Below, piece after piece: positions 44,961 through 53,394 of a stretch of 64,000 bases of DNA. A model generated the notes under the pieces. The model was not told where the DNA came from and searched no databases. It saw nothing but the letters and a program-made list of their open reading frames with translations. Where the stretch lies: the NCBI GenBank assembly GCA_951812805.1, contig CATOSZ010000003.1:760557-824556 (forward strand), in the 5' to 3' direction. Both the position numbers and the translations under genes were made by a program. The stretch comes from an uncultured Alphaproteobacteria bacterium (lineage in GTDB: Bacteria; Pseudomonadota; Alphaproteobacteria; GCA-2731375). How positions within the stretch are numbered: position 1 is the stretch's first letter; each line of letters starts with the position of its first letter.

Positions 44961-45601
44961 ACGAGAACGCCGTTTACGAAAGACAGAACTTCGGCAACAG
45001 CGTCGGCTTCGGCCGCCGTCCTGCCCTGCTGATCATCGACTTCCAGGTCGGTTTCGCCGATCCCGAGGTGTTCGGCGGCGGCAACGTCAAGCCGGCGATC
45101 GAGGCGACGGAGCCCCTGTTGAAAGGCATGCGCGAGATCGGCGCGCCGGTCGCCTACACCCGCGCGGTCTTCTCCGGCGACGGTTCGGACGGCGGCACCT
45201 TCGCCCTGAAAGTGCCGGCGCTGACGACGCTCACGGACGATGCCGAGATCAGCCAGATCGTGCCGGAGCTGGCCCCGGAGGAGGGCGAGCTGGTGGTGCG
45301 CAAGATCGGCCCCTCGGCCTTCTTCGGCACGCCGCTGCAGTCCTGGCTGACCATGCGCTCGGTCGACACGTTGATCGTCACCGGCGCCACGACGTCGGGC
45401 TGCGTGCGCGCCAGCGTCATCGACTCGGTCTCCTACGCCTACCGCACCATCGTCGCGGAGGATTGCTGCGGCGACCGGGCGATCGGCCCGCACGACGCCA
45501 ATATCTTCGACATGGGCCAGAAGTACGCCGACCTGATGAGCGGCGAGGAGGCGCTCGCCAAGGCCCGCGCGGCGACCACCGCCAACGCGCCGGCCACCTG
45601 A
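44957..45601 (+). CDS. Isochorismatase-family cysteine hydrolase (N-carbamoylsarcosine amidase-like)
   Basis: 214 residues. The catalytic triad is visible: aspartate in PALLIIDFQVGFADPE, lysine in ELVVRKIGPSAFFGTPL and cysteine in IVTGATTSGCVRASVIDSVS with the cis-peptide region TGATTSG before it. This arrangement and the long loop fit N-carbamoylsarcosine amidohydrolase-like members, which split C-N bonds in carbamoyl or amide compounds. A related ring-opening pair (hyuAB) lies elsewhere in the window; a link is speculative. Coupled by overlap to the DUF35 gene and followed by a GST gene 14 bases later. Confidence 0.9.
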   Translation: MNENAVYERQNFGNSVGFGRRPALLIIDFQVGFADPEVFGGGNVKPAIEATEPLLKGMREIGAPVAYTRAVFSGDGSDGGTFALKVPALTTLTDDAEISQIVPELAPEEGELVVRKIGPSAFFGTPLQSWLTMRSVDTLIVTGATTSGCVRASVIDSVSYAYRTIVAEDCCGDRAIGPHDANIFDMGQKYADLMSGEEALAKARAATTANAPAT

Positions 45602-45615
45602 GGAAGGCCGGCGCC

Positions 45616-46215
45616 ATGGACGTCACGCTCTATGAACTCGGCACGGCGCGCTCCGCGCGGTGCCGCTGGACGCTCGCCGAGGCGGGGATCGACTACACCT
45701 CGAAGGCGGACCGGGCGCTGCTGCACAGTGACGAGCTCACCCGGTTGCACCCGCTCGGCAAGATGCCGGCGGCGATCATCGACGGCAAACCGCTGTTCGA
45801 GAGCGCGGCGATCTGCACCTACGTCGCCGAGCACGCGCCGGGCGTCGACCTGATCGCGGCGGCGGGCAGCTGGGGCCGGGCGGAACACGACCAGTGGGTC
45901 GCCTTCATCCTGACGGAGGTCGAGGCCTGGCTCTGGAACAACGCCATCAACAGCTTCGTCCTGCCGGAGGCGGAGCGGATCGACGCCTGCCTGGAGCAAA
46001 ACAAGGCGATGGCCCGGCGCAGCCTGGTCGCCCTCGATCGTGCGCTTCGGGGCAAGGACTACCTGGTCGAAAACCGCTTCTCCGTCACCGACATCATCGT
46101 CGCCTGGACCCTGAACTGGGCCCGCCGGCAAGGGCTGCTCGACAACCTCGACACCACCCAGGCCTACCTCGCCCGCCTGCTCGACCGCCCACACTGCCCA
46201 CTGGCCAAGGATTGA
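45616..46215 (+). CDS. Glutathione S-transferase family protein
   Basis: 199 residues. Thioredoxin-fold start MDVTLYELGTARSARCRWTL has serine/cysteine at the usual activation site. LHPLGKMPAAIIDGKPLFES holds the cis-proline and glutathione Glu-Ser contact. The C-terminal helices include DYLVENRFSVTDIIVAWTLN with the conserved folding aspartate. Last gene of the LLM-thiolase-DUF35-hydrolase run on the plus strand. Likely detoxification or ring-opening step; substrate unknown. Confidence 0.9.
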   Translation: MDVTLYELGTARSARCRWTLAEAGIDYTSKADRALLHSDELTRLHPLGKMPAAIIDGKPLFESAAICTYVAEHAPGVDLIAAAGSWGRAEHDQWVAFILTEVEAWLWNNAINSFVLPEAERIDACLEQNKAMARRSLVALDRALRGKDYLVENRFSVTDIIVAWTLNWARRQGLLDNLDTTQAYLARLLDRPHCPLAKD

Positions 46216-46370
46216 TTTGGGTGCGCCTGTAAAGTCATCGCACGCCACCCACCCTCGCCGTCGCGAACGAGCGTAGCGCGTGTGGCGATCCAGAGCCGCG
46301 TGACGGGTATCGAAGAACCGAGTTCGGTCACGCGCGAATTGGGGTCATCCATGGACGGCACCTTCTGGTA

Positions 46371-46386
46371 CAAGTCCTGACCCCTT
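46371..46386 (-). repeat. RAYT end repeat, half copy
   Basis: CAAGTCCTGACCCCTT, the outer half of the 26-bp end in inverted orientation, lies directly before the first MITE. The stretch 46216-46924 as a whole holds no gene, only RAYT-related repeats and the third 126-bp element. Confidence 0.8.
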
Positions 46387-46394
46387 CTGCGGAT

Positions 46395-46517
46395 TGAGGT
46401 CAGGACTTGAATGTTGAATTGATGCAGGCGAAGGCGTGACAGCTCTGCGTTTTTCTTCCGTCTTGAAGGTCGTCCGGGTATGGGAAGGGAAAATTCAACA
46501 TTCAAGTCCTGACCCCT
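46395..46517. mobile_element. RAYT-derived MITE 1 (about 123 bp)
   Basis: Two inverted end repeats (46395-46420 and 46492-46517) bracket about 70 bases. The right part of the interior matches the codons of the last RAYT helix (CTTCCGTCTTGAAGGTCGTC against the intact gene's matching segment) just before the right end. It therefore looks like an internally deleted RAYT element that could be moved in trans. Confidence 0.75.
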
Positions 46518-46556
46518 TTTGGCATCTCGGCAGGGCGTGGATCGGATTTCGCCCTT

Positions 46557-46682
46557 GATCTCATGATGGCCATGGTGCCTTGGTTCTCGCGGTCGTCCAG
46601 GATCTCCGACCAGCTCCGCTGGCGCGCCTTCGGCGCGTCCTTGACGACCGCGAGAACCAAGGCGACGCTCCGCCATGAGATC
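46557..46682. repeat. 126-bp structured element, copy C (inverted orientation)
   Basis: Same length and layout as copies A and B. Outer arms GATCTCATG and CATGAGATC pair exactly. The core at 46577-46663 has 21 uninterrupted stem pairs (GCCTTGGTTCTCGCGGTCGTC). Inner hairpins are CCAGC-TCC-GCTGG and CGCGCC-TTC-GGCGCG. The first inner hairpin changed C to A and G to T together relative to A and B, keeping the pair. The flank ATGGCCATCATGAGATC-like sequence lies on its left side, so this copy is reversed. It sits between two RAYT-derived MITEs. Confidence 0.82.
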
Positions 46683-46720
46683 GATGCCGGCATGTGATCA
46701 ATGAACCTGGCAGTACAGAA

Positions 46721-46846
46721 AGGGGTCAGGACTCGATTGTTGAATTGATGCAGACACGGCTGTGGCAACCCTGCATGCCTCTTCCGTCTCGACGATCATC
46801 CAGCCGTGAGAAGGGGACCGAATTCAATATTCAAGTCCTGACCCCT
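46721..46846. mobile_element. RAYT-derived MITE 2 (about 126 bp)
   Basis: Inverted ends at 46721-46746 (with three changes) and 46821-46846. The interior aligns with MITE 1 (both start GATGCAG and share the CTTCCGTCT block) and with the RAYT 3' coding end (SVSKII region), now with a stop. It mirrors MITE 1 on the other side of element C. Confidence 0.72.
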
Positions 46847-46872
46847 TTGACACGCTGACCCCTTTGACACGA
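46839..46872 (+). repeat. 17-bp tandem duplication at MITE 2 edge
   Basis: CTGACCCCTTTGACACG occurs twice in tandem, the first copy overlapping the outer end repeat. It may be a slippage or imprecise-excision trace. Confidence 0.8.
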
Positions 46873-46924
46873 TGGCAGCGATCGGATTGCAACGACGGAG
46901 AGCCACTTCGATCGCCCGGCGCCC

Positions 46925-48505
46925 TCAAACCTGTCTCTCGCGGCCTTCCCAATGCGGGCGGCGGAGTTCGCGTTTGAGGATCTTGCCGCCAGGGTTGCGC
47001 GGCAGGGCCTCGTGCAGTTCCAGGCGGCGGGGCAGCTTGTAGCCGGCGAGCGACGCGCGGGCGGGCGCGACCAGGTCCTCCAGCGTCGGGTGGGCGCCGG
47101 CGACGGGGACGACGCAGGCCATCACCGTCTCGCCCCAGCGTTCGTCGGGCACGCCGATGACGGCGACGTCGGCGACTGCCTCGTTGGCCATCAACACGCT
47201 TTCGATCTCGGCGGGATAGATGTTTTCGCCGCCGGAGACGATCATGTCGCGCACCCGGTCGTGGATATAGAGATAGCCGTCCGCGTCGAGATAGCCGGCG
47301 TCTCCCGTATGCAGCCAGCCCTTGGCGATCGTCTCCGCCGTCGCTTCGGGCCGGTTCCAGTAGCCCTGCATGATCATCGCCGTGCGGCAGACGATTTCGC
47401 CGATCTCCTCGGCGCCGAGCTCATGGCCCTCGCCATCCAGGATGCGGATCTCACAGCCCGGGATCGGTCGGCCGCAGGACGTCGGCCGACGGCCCAAGGC
47501 CGGATCATGGTCGCGGGCCGGCAGCAGGGTCACCGCGCCGGTCAGCTCCGTCATGCCGTAGAGATGGATGAAGTCGCAGCCGAAGACGGCGAGCGCCTCC
47601 TCCAGCACCGGCAGCGGCATGGGCGAGGCGCCGTAATAAATTTCCTTCAGCGCCGAAAAATCGGTGTCCGCACAGCCGGGCGCGCGCAGCAGGAACTGAA
47701 CGATCGCCGGCACGAAGAGCGCCCGCGTCGTCTGCGTCTCGACCAGCGAGGCCAGGATGGACGGCGGGTCGACTTCCGCCATCACCACGCATTTGGCGCC
47801 GTGCAGCAACGCCCAATAGGCCCACACGCAGCCCGCCACGTGAAACAGCGGCGAGGCCACGTTCACCACCTCGTCGTCGTCCCAGGCCGCGGTCTCCCGC
47901 CCGGCGAGGCCCGCCAGGCCTTCGAACTGCGCCTGGAAATTCCGGTTGGTGAGCTGCACCCCCTTGGGATGGCCGGTGGTGCCCGACGTGTAGATCTGCA
48001 TCACGACGTCGTCGCCGCCGACCCTGACGTCCGGCGCCCTGTCGTCGCCCGCGTCGCGCCAGTCGACGAAGGCCGGCCAGCTCTCGTGCCCGCCATCCAA
48101 TACGATGATCCGCTCGACCGCGGGCAGTTCCGCCTGGATCGCCTCGACCGTGTCGGCATACTCGCCGGCCACGATCAGCAGGCGGGCGCCCGCGTCGGCG
48201 ACGACATAGGCGATCTCCGGCGGCGCCAGGCGGAAGTTGATCGGCGTCAGCACCACGCCGACCTTGGCCGCACCGAACAGCAGGTCGAAAAAGCGGTCGC
48301 TGTTCTTGGCCAGCAGGGCCACCCGGTCGCCGGCGACCAGCCCTTCGGCCAGCAGCGAACTGGCGACCCGGTTGGCCCGCAGCTCCAGCTCGCCATAGGT
48401 GGTCTCGATGCCGGCGAACTGCAGGGCGACACGATCCGGGCCCAGGCGCGCCTGGTCGCGCAGCAGATCCGCCAGGGTGGCGGGAAGGGGCCGGGTCTCG
48501 GTCAT
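46925..48505 (-). CDS. Acyl-CoA synthetase (AMP-forming, class I adenylate-forming)
   Basis: About 526 residues from the ATG at 48505, four bases after the acyl-CoA dehydrogenase stop. The P-loop-like motif is VMQIYTSGTTGHPKGVQLTN. The adenine-binding YGMTEL lies in HLYGMTELTGAVTLLPARDH. The hinge and acyl motifs are WLHTGDAGYLDADGYLYIHD and RVRDMIVSGGENIYPAEIES, and the catalytic lysine is in LPRNPGGKILKREL. It activates a fatty or aromatic acid to its CoA ester in the cytosol. Operon with the dehydrogenase suggests feeding substrates to beta-oxidation-like steps; chain length is unknown. Confidence 0.94.
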   Translation of the reverse strand: MTETRPLPATLADLLRDQARLGPDRVALQFAGIETTYGELELRANRVASSLLAEGLVAGDRVALLAKNSDRFFDLLFGAAKVGVVLTPINFRLAPPEIAYVVADAGARLLIVAGEYADTVEAIQAELPAVERIIVLDGGHESWPAFVDWRDAGDDRAPDVRVGGDDVVMQIYTSGTTGHPKGVQLTNRNFQAQFEGLAGLAGRETAAWDDDEVVNVASPLFHVAGCVWAYWALLHGAKCVVMAEVDPPSILASLVETQTTRALFVPAIVQFLLRAPGCADTDFSALKEIYYGASPMPLPVLEEALAVFGCDFIHLYGMTELTGAVTLLPARDHDPALGRRPTSCGRPIPGCEIRILDGEGHELGAEEIGEIVCRTAMIMQGYWNRPEATAETIAKGWLHTGDAGYLDADGYLYIHDRVRDMIVSGGENIYPAEIESVLMANEAVADVAVIGVPDERWGETVMACVVPVAGAHPTLEDLVAPARASLAGYKLPRRLELHEALPRNPGGKILKRELRRPHWEGRERQV

Positions 48506-48509
48506 CAAA

Positions 48510-49646
48510 TCATAGCCCCCGGGCGATGATTTCCTTCATGATCTCGCTCGTGCCGCCGGCGATCCGGTTGACCCGGGCGTCGGCCCAGGCGCGGGCGATC
48601 GGGAATTCCCACATGAAACCATATCCGCCGTGCATCTGCAGGCATTTGTCCAGCATCCGGCAGGCGAGATCGGTGGTGTACAGCTTGGCCATGGAGGCGA
48701 GTTGGGTGTCCAACTCGCCCTCCAGATGCAGGGCGATGCAATGGTCGACGAAGGTGCGGCAGACCGTCGCCTCGGTCTTCACTTCGGCCAGCTGAAAACG
48801 GGTGTTCTGGAAATCCTGGATGGCGCGGCCGAAGGCCTTGCGCTCCGCGGTGTAGGCGATGGTCTGCTCGAGCGCGGTCTCGATCACCTGGCAGCTGCGC
48901 ACCGCGACGGTCAGCCGTTCCTGCGGCAGCTGCTCCATCAGATAGCGGAAGCCCTTGCCCTCCTCGCCCAGCATGTTGGTCGCCGGCACGCGGACGTCGT
49001 TGAAGAACAGCTCGCTGGTATCCTGCGCCTTGTAGCCGATCTTCTCCAGGTTGCGGCCGCGCGCGAAGCCCTCGGTTGCCGTCGGCACCAGGATCAACGA
49101 GATGCCCTTGGCGCCTTCGGCAGCGTCGGTCTTGGTGCAGGTGACGACCAGGTCCGCGCTCTGGCCGTTGGTGATGAAGGTCTTCTGGCCGTTGATCACC
49201 AGATGATTGCCGTCGCGCAGCGCGGTGGTACGAATCGATTGCAGGTCGCTGCCGGCGGACGGCTCGCTCATGGCGATGGCGCTGATCACCTCGCCGCGGG
49301 CCATTTTCGGCAGCCACTCGCGTTTCTGCTCCTCGGAGGCGTAGTGCATGATGTAGGGGGTGACGATCTCGTTGTGCAGCGGAAAGCCGGGACCGGTGGC
49401 ACCGACCTTGGCCAGCTCCTCGATCAGCACGCAGGAATGCAGGAAGTCGCCGCCGCCGCCGCCATACTCCTCGGGCACGGAGCAGAGCAGCAGCCCCGCT
49501 TCCCCCGCCGACAGCCAGGCCTCGCGCGGGACGACGCCGTCCTTCTCCCACTGTTCGTGGTGCGGCGTGATCTCGGCGGCGACGTAGCGGCGCACCGACT
49601 CGCGGAAGATCTCGTGTTCCTCGCCGTAGAGATCGCGTGGCGACAT
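48510..49646 (-). CDS. Acyl-CoA dehydrogenase
   Basis: 378 residues from the ATG at 49646. FAD-dependent: it introduces the alpha,beta double bond in acyl-CoA. Signatures are VISAIAMSEPSAGSDLQSIR (first family motif), FITNGQSADLVVTCTKTDAA, ERKAFGRAIQDFQNTRFQLA, and a late CLQMHGGYGFMWEFPIARAW with RVNRIAGGTSEIMKEIIARG. The catalytic glutamate position near GGTSEIMKE is normal for the short/branched-chain type. Second gene of an operon: glutamine amidotransferase, this, then acyl-CoA synthetase. Confidence 0.95.
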   Translation of the reverse strand: MSPRDLYGEEHEIFRESVRRYVAAEITPHHEQWEKDGVVPREAWLSAGEAGLLLCSVPEEYGGGGGDFLHSCVLIEELAKVGATGPGFPLHNEIVTPYIMHYASEEQKREWLPKMARGEVISAIAMSEPSAGSDLQSIRTTALRDGNHLVINGQKTFITNGQSADLVVTCTKTDAAEGAKGISLILVPTATEGFARGRNLEKIGYKAQDTSELFFNDVRVPATNMLGEEGKGFRYLMEQLPQERLTVAVRSCQVIETALEQTIAYTAERKAFGRAIQDFQNTRFQLAEVKTEATVCRTFVDHCIALHLEGELDTQLASMAKLYTTDLACRMLDKCLQMHGGYGFMWEFPIARAWADARVNRIAGGTSEIMKEIIARGL

Positions 49647-49671
49647 GGTTTCTTCCCCTCGTGTTTCCCGT

Positions 49672-50382
49672 CTATTCCGCCGCTTGCGCCAACGGAGCTT
49701 CCAGCCAGTCGTCGAGAAAACGATCCAGCCAGCGGGTGATGCCCGCATCGTGCAGGGCGTGGTCGCGGACATGGCTTTCCGTCGGCTTGGCGCCCGGCAT
49801 CACCATGCGATGGACCGGGCCCCGGCTCCAGCGCAGCATCATCTCGCCGGTGATTTCGGGATGGAACTGGATCGCGTGCGCCCGGCCGTAGCGAAACGCC
49901 TGATTGGGAAAGAACTGGCCGGTCGCCAGCAGCTCGGCGCAGGCCGGCACATCGAAGCCTTCACCGTGCCAGTGATAGAACCATTGCTCGTCCGGATACC
50001 AGCCGCGCCCCGCCGCGGTCGCGCGGACCGGGTAATAGCCGATCTCGTGCATGCCCGCCTCGTGCGCCGTCACCGCGGCGCCGAGGAAACGGGCGAGCAA
50101 CTGTCCGCCCAGGCAAAGACCGAGAAACGGCTTGTTCTCGCGCAAGGGCACCTCCAGCCAGGCCAACTCCTCGGCGATGAAAGCGAGGCTGTCGTCGTCG
50201 TTGGCGCTCATCGGGCCGCCGTAGATCACGGCGCCGGCGTAATCGTCCAGGCTTTCCGGCAGGCGGTCGCCGAGCGGGACACGACAGGCTTCCAGGCGGT
50301 AGCCCTTGGCGGCCAGCATGGCGCCGACCCGGCCGGGGTTGGAGGATGCCTGGTGCATGATGAGCAGGATGGTCTCGGACAT
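49672..50382 (-). CDS. Class I glutamine amidotransferase-like protein
   Basis: 236 residues. Catalytic cysteine in PFLGLCLGGQLLARFLGAAV and the His-Glu pair in HAIQFHPEITGEMMLRWSRG, as in GMP-synthase-type amidotransferase domains; VIYGGPMSANDDDSLAFIAE is the oxyanion region. Stand-alone members often hydrolyse gamma-glutamyl compounds or serve unknown synthetases. Twenty-five bases before the acyl-CoA dehydrogenase, on the same strand. Its upstream side is the IS21 element, so its original promoter or upstream operon genes may have been lost. Confidence 0.92.
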   Translation of the reverse strand: MSETILLIMHQASSNPGRVGAMLAAKGYRLEACRVPLGDRLPESLDDYAGAVIYGGPMSANDDDSLAFIAEELAWLEVPLRENKPFLGLCLGGQLLARFLGAAVTAHEAGMHEIGYYPVRATAAGRGWYPDEQWFYHWHGEGFDVPACAELLATGQFFPNQAFRYGRAHAIQFHPEITGEMMLRWSRGPVHRMVMPGAKPTESHVRDHALHDAGITRWLDRFLDDWLEAPLAQAAE

Positions 50383-50550
50383 GGACGGAATCTAGCGTGG
50401 ATGCGGCCGCTTTCCCATAGCCGCGGGCGAAATCTGACAACATGTTGCGGATTTCGGTAGTTCCGGACGGCGGTTTCAGTAAGTCCTGGCCACCGATTTC
50501 ATAAAGTCCCGGCCGGTTCCGGGAGTTTGGCTTCGGGTGCCTTGTTGCCG

Positions 50551-51327
50551 TCAGTCGGGATTGTTTTCCGTTGTGGTTGGCTGGGTCAAGTCGGTCGTCG
50601 ATTTCTTCTTTCGCATGCTGTCGCCTTTCAAGCCGATGCGGTGGGCGTTGTGGATGACGCGGTCGAGGATGGCGTCGGCGATGGTGGCCTCGCCGATCAG
50701 GTCGTGCCAGGCGGTCACGGGGATCTGCGCGGTGATGAGGGTTGAGCGTCGGTGGTATCGTTCCTCGCAGATTTCCAGGAGATCGAGGCGCTGGCGGTCG
50801 GTCAGGCCATGGGTTCCCCAGTCGTCGAGGACGAGCAGCTGGACCCGGGCGAGGCGGTCGATCAGGCGGGGCAGCCGGCCGTCGAGGCGGGCCATGGCGA
50901 GGTCCTCGAAGAGCCTGGGCATGCGGACGTAGAGGACGGAATGATCGAGCCTGGCGGCCTGATGGGCGATGGCACAGGCGAGCCATGTCTTGCCGGTTCC
51001 GGTCTGGCCGGTGACGATGAGGTTCTCGTGTGCCTTGAGCCAGACGCCCTGGGCGAGAGAGAGGACGGCGCGGCGGTCGAGGCCTCGTTCGGCGGCGAAG
51101 TCGATGTCCTCGATGCAGGCCTCGGGGAAGCGTAGCCTGGCCTGTCTGAGGCGGTTGGCGAGGCGCTTGTCGGCGCGGGTGGCGGCCTCGCGGTCGAGCA
51201 TGAGGGCGAGCCAGTCCTCGCGGTTCAATTCCGATGATTGGCCTCGCTCGGCCATGTCGCGGTAAGCCTCTGCCATGCCCTTGAAGCCGAGGGCCTGCAT
51301 CTGGTCGAGGGTCGGGTGTGTCAGCAT
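50551..51327 (-). CDS. istB: IstB, IS21 AAA+ ATPase
   Basis: 258 residues. Walker A is [20 protein letters not shown] and Walker [34 protein letters not shown] is the sensor-I region. IstB is the DnaC/DnaA-like ATPase that assembles on target DNA and activates the IstA integrase. Start ATG at 51327 shortly after the istA stop. Longer frame rejected. The C-terminus is basic and polar ([11 protein letters not shown]). Confidence 0.95.
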   Translation of the reverse strand: MLTHPTLDQMQALGFKGMAEAYRDMAERGQSSELNREDWLALMLDREAATRADKRLANRLRQARLRFPEACIEDIDFAAERGLDRRAVLSLAQGVWLKAHENLIVTGQTGTGKTWLACAIAHQAARLDHSVLYVRMPRLFEDLAMARLDGRLPRLIDRLARVQLLVLDDWGTHGLTDRQRLDLLEICEERYHRRSTLITAQIPVTAWHDLIGEATIADAILDRVIHNAHRIGLKGDSMRKKKSTTDLTQPTTTENNPD

Positions 51328-51344
51328 GAGGTGTCTTCTCCTGG

Positions 51345-52898
51345 TTATCGGTAGTAGCCGGGGCCGCGGATGTTGGTGTGTGGCGGCAGCGGCAGAAGCG
51401 GTTCGCGCTCGGGGCGTGTGCGATCGAGGCCGGACTTGAGGATGGCGGCGAGCGATGAGTAGCTGGTCGTGTTGATGGTGAGCGCGCGTGCGCAGGCGGC
51501 CTCGACGCGTTCCGGTTCGTATCGGCGGGCGAGCGACAAGACGCCCATGGCGCTGCGATAGCCTTGCTCGGGATGGGGCCGATCGCGGATCATCCGCTCG
51601 ACCAGGAGGGCGGCGTTGGGGCCGATGCGGCTGGCCTGGTCGATCAGGCTTTGTGGCGTTCGCTCGGCATAGCGCTGGTGCGCCTTGGGCATGTGGGCCG
51701 GGATCGTGGCATGGCCGCCATGCGGTGAGCGGCGGAGATGGCTGGCGACGCGCTTGTGGTTGTGGAAGATCTCGACCGTGCGGTGAGTGAGCCGGACTTG
51801 GACCTTGCGGCCGATCAGGCCGTGCGGCACGGAGTAGAAGCTGCGCTCGACGTCGACGTGATAGTCGGAATGGACCTTGGCGGTCTTCCATTCGGCATAT
51901 TCGAAGGGCGTCGTCGGCAGGGGTGCCAGGGCCTCGCGCTCGATGGCCTCGAACATCTGGCGCCGGCTCTTTCCAAGGTTGCGCATGGGCCGCTCGTTGA
52001 GCTCCTCGAGGAGGTCGCGGATCGCCCGGTTGAGCTGGTCGAGGGAGAAGAAGCGCGTATTGCGCAGTCTTGCCAGGATCCAGCGCTCGACGACCTGGAC
52101 GGCGACTTCGACCTTGGCCTTGTCGCGCGGCTTGCGGACCCGGGTCGGCAGGACGGTGGTGTCGTAGTGCTCGGCGAGCGCGGCGAAGGTCGGGTTGAGG
52201 GTCGGCTCGAACCAGAGCGGCTTGGCGACGCCGGCCTTGAGGTTATCGCAGACGATGCTCTTGGGCACGCCGCCGAAGTAGGCGAGCGCCCGGCATTGTC
52301 CGGCGACCCAGTCGGGCAGGCGCTGGGTCAGGCTGGCGGTGGCGAAGGTGAGCGAGGAAGCGCCCAGCACGGCGACGAAGATCTGCGCGTCGTGCACCTC
52401 GCCGGTCTCGGGGTCGACGATGTCCACCGTCTGGCCGGCATAATCGGTCTGCATGACCGCACCGGCCTCGTGGCGGTTGCGCCAGGTGGCGCCGGTGCGC
52501 CGCTTGAACGCCGTGAAGGCTTCGCAGAACCAGGTGTAGCCGTAGCCATCGGGATGTGAGGCGCGGTATTCCTGCCAGAGCAGGGTCAGCGTCACCCCCT
52601 TGCGCTTCAGCTCGGCCGCGACCGTCGGCCAGTGCGGCTCGCACCTGTCGCGCGGGGGCCGGCCCATGCGGCGGAACAGCGTCTCTTGCAGGACCGCGTC
52701 GTCCTCGTATTCCGCCGGCAGCGGCCAGGCGGTAAGGCCGACCTCGCGGGCCCGCAGCAAATAGGTCGACACTGTCGTCTTGGAGACCTTCAGCCGTTCC
52801 GCCACCTCTCGCGCCGAGAGGCCTTGGTCATGCGTCAGCCGCAGGATCGTTCGTGCATCTCTCACCGTCGTTCGTCTCGTCTGCTTCCGTCTGGGCAT
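51345..52898 (-). CDS. istA: IstA, IS21 DDE transposase
   Basis: 517 residues from the ATG at 52898. N-terminal helix-turn-helix ([20 protein letters not shown], then [17 protein letters not shown]). The catalytic core begins [19 protein letters not shown] (first aspartate), [16 protein letters not shown] (second), and the glutamate lies in [22 protein letters not shown]-terminal beta-barrel region ([20 protein letters not shown]) follows. It cuts and joins the IS ends with IstB. Complete and probably functional. Confidence 0.95.
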   Translation of the reverse strand: MPRRKQTRRTTVRDARTILRLTHDQGLSAREVAERLKVSKTTVSTYLLRAREVGLTAWPLPAEYEDDAVLQETLFRRMGRPPRDRCEPHWPTVAAELKRKGVTLTLLWQEYRASHPDGYGYTWFCEAFTAFKRRTGATWRNRHEAGAVMQTDYAGQTVDIVDPETGEVHDAQIFVAVLGASSLTFATASLTQRLPDWVAGQCRALAYFGGVPKSIVCDNLKAGVAKPLWFEPTLNPTFAALAEHYDTTVLPTRVRKPRDKAKVEVAVQVVERWILARLRNTRFFSLDQLNRAIRDLLEELNERPMRNLGKSRRQMFEAIEREALAPLPTTPFEYAEWKTAKVHSDYHVDVERSFYSVPHGLIGRKVQVRLTHRTVEIFHNHKRVASHLRRSPHGGHATIPAHMPKAHQRYAERTPQSLIDQASRIGPNAALLVERMIRDRPHPEQGYRSAMGVLSLARRYEPERVEAACARALTINTTSYSSLAAILKSGLDRTRPEREPLLPLPPHTNIRGPGYYR

Positions 52899-53074
52899 GT
52901 CCCCTCCCGGCAAAAGCCAAGAGGTAGACGCCGAGACGGCGCACCCGAAAGCTGAACTCAGATCGCCCCGTGATGCTGTCCGGGACTTTCCGGAATCACT
53001 GGCCGCGACTTACTGAAATCTCTGGCCAGGACTTTCCGTAATCGGTGTCCGGGACTTTCCGAAACGCGCACCCA

Positions 53075-53354
53075 GTTCGTAGATCCCGGCATGCGCCTCC
53101 GCATGGGCCCGCGCGGCGGCGGCATCGTCGTCGCCGCGCGCCTGTGCCTCCTTCAAGTCGGCACCGGCGGAGAAGGCCCGCGCGTCGCCGGCGATGATGA
53201 CGACTTGGCACGCCGCGTCCCGGTGCGCTGCGTCGACCGCCGCGATTAGGCCGTCGACCACGGCATCGTTCATGGCATTCAGTTTGCCCGGCCGGTTCAA
53301 AGTCAGGCGGCGGATCGCGCCCTTGTCCTCGCGCAGGATGACGTCGTCGCTCAT
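53075..53354 (-). pseudogene. Enoyl-CoA hydratase N-terminal fragment, cut by IS21
   Basis: About 93 native codons from the ATG at 53354. VILREDKGAIRRLTLNRPGK leads into LNAMNDAVVDGLIAAVDAAH, and VVIIAGDARAFSAGADLKEA holds the first oxyanion-hole region of crotonases. Native sequence stops near IYELGA, then the frame continues into the IS end to a stop at 53010. The second catalytic glutamate region and the trimerisation helix are lost, and no continuation appears on the far side of the IS. It starts about 40 bases after the rhodanese gene on the same strand, probably once linking it to the acyl-CoA operon. Confidence 0.85.
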
Positions 53355-53394
53355 GGCAGAATGTTCTCCCCCCGGCCGCACGGCCGATGAATTG

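Larger units (their letters stand above)
50443..53074 (-). mobile_element. IS21-family insertion sequence (about 2.63 kb)
   Basis: The istA-istB pair is bounded by matching ends rich in repeated units of about 20 bases (for example TTTCAGTAAGTCCTGGCC on the left, and the minus-strand TTACGGAAAGTCCTGGCC on the right), the multiple-repeat ends typical of IS21. The exact outer bases are uncertain by a few nucleotides. IS21 normally leaves 4-8 bp target duplications; none is evident between CAACA on the left and GTTCG on the right. The right end truncates an enoyl-CoA hydratase gene. Confidence 0.85.
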
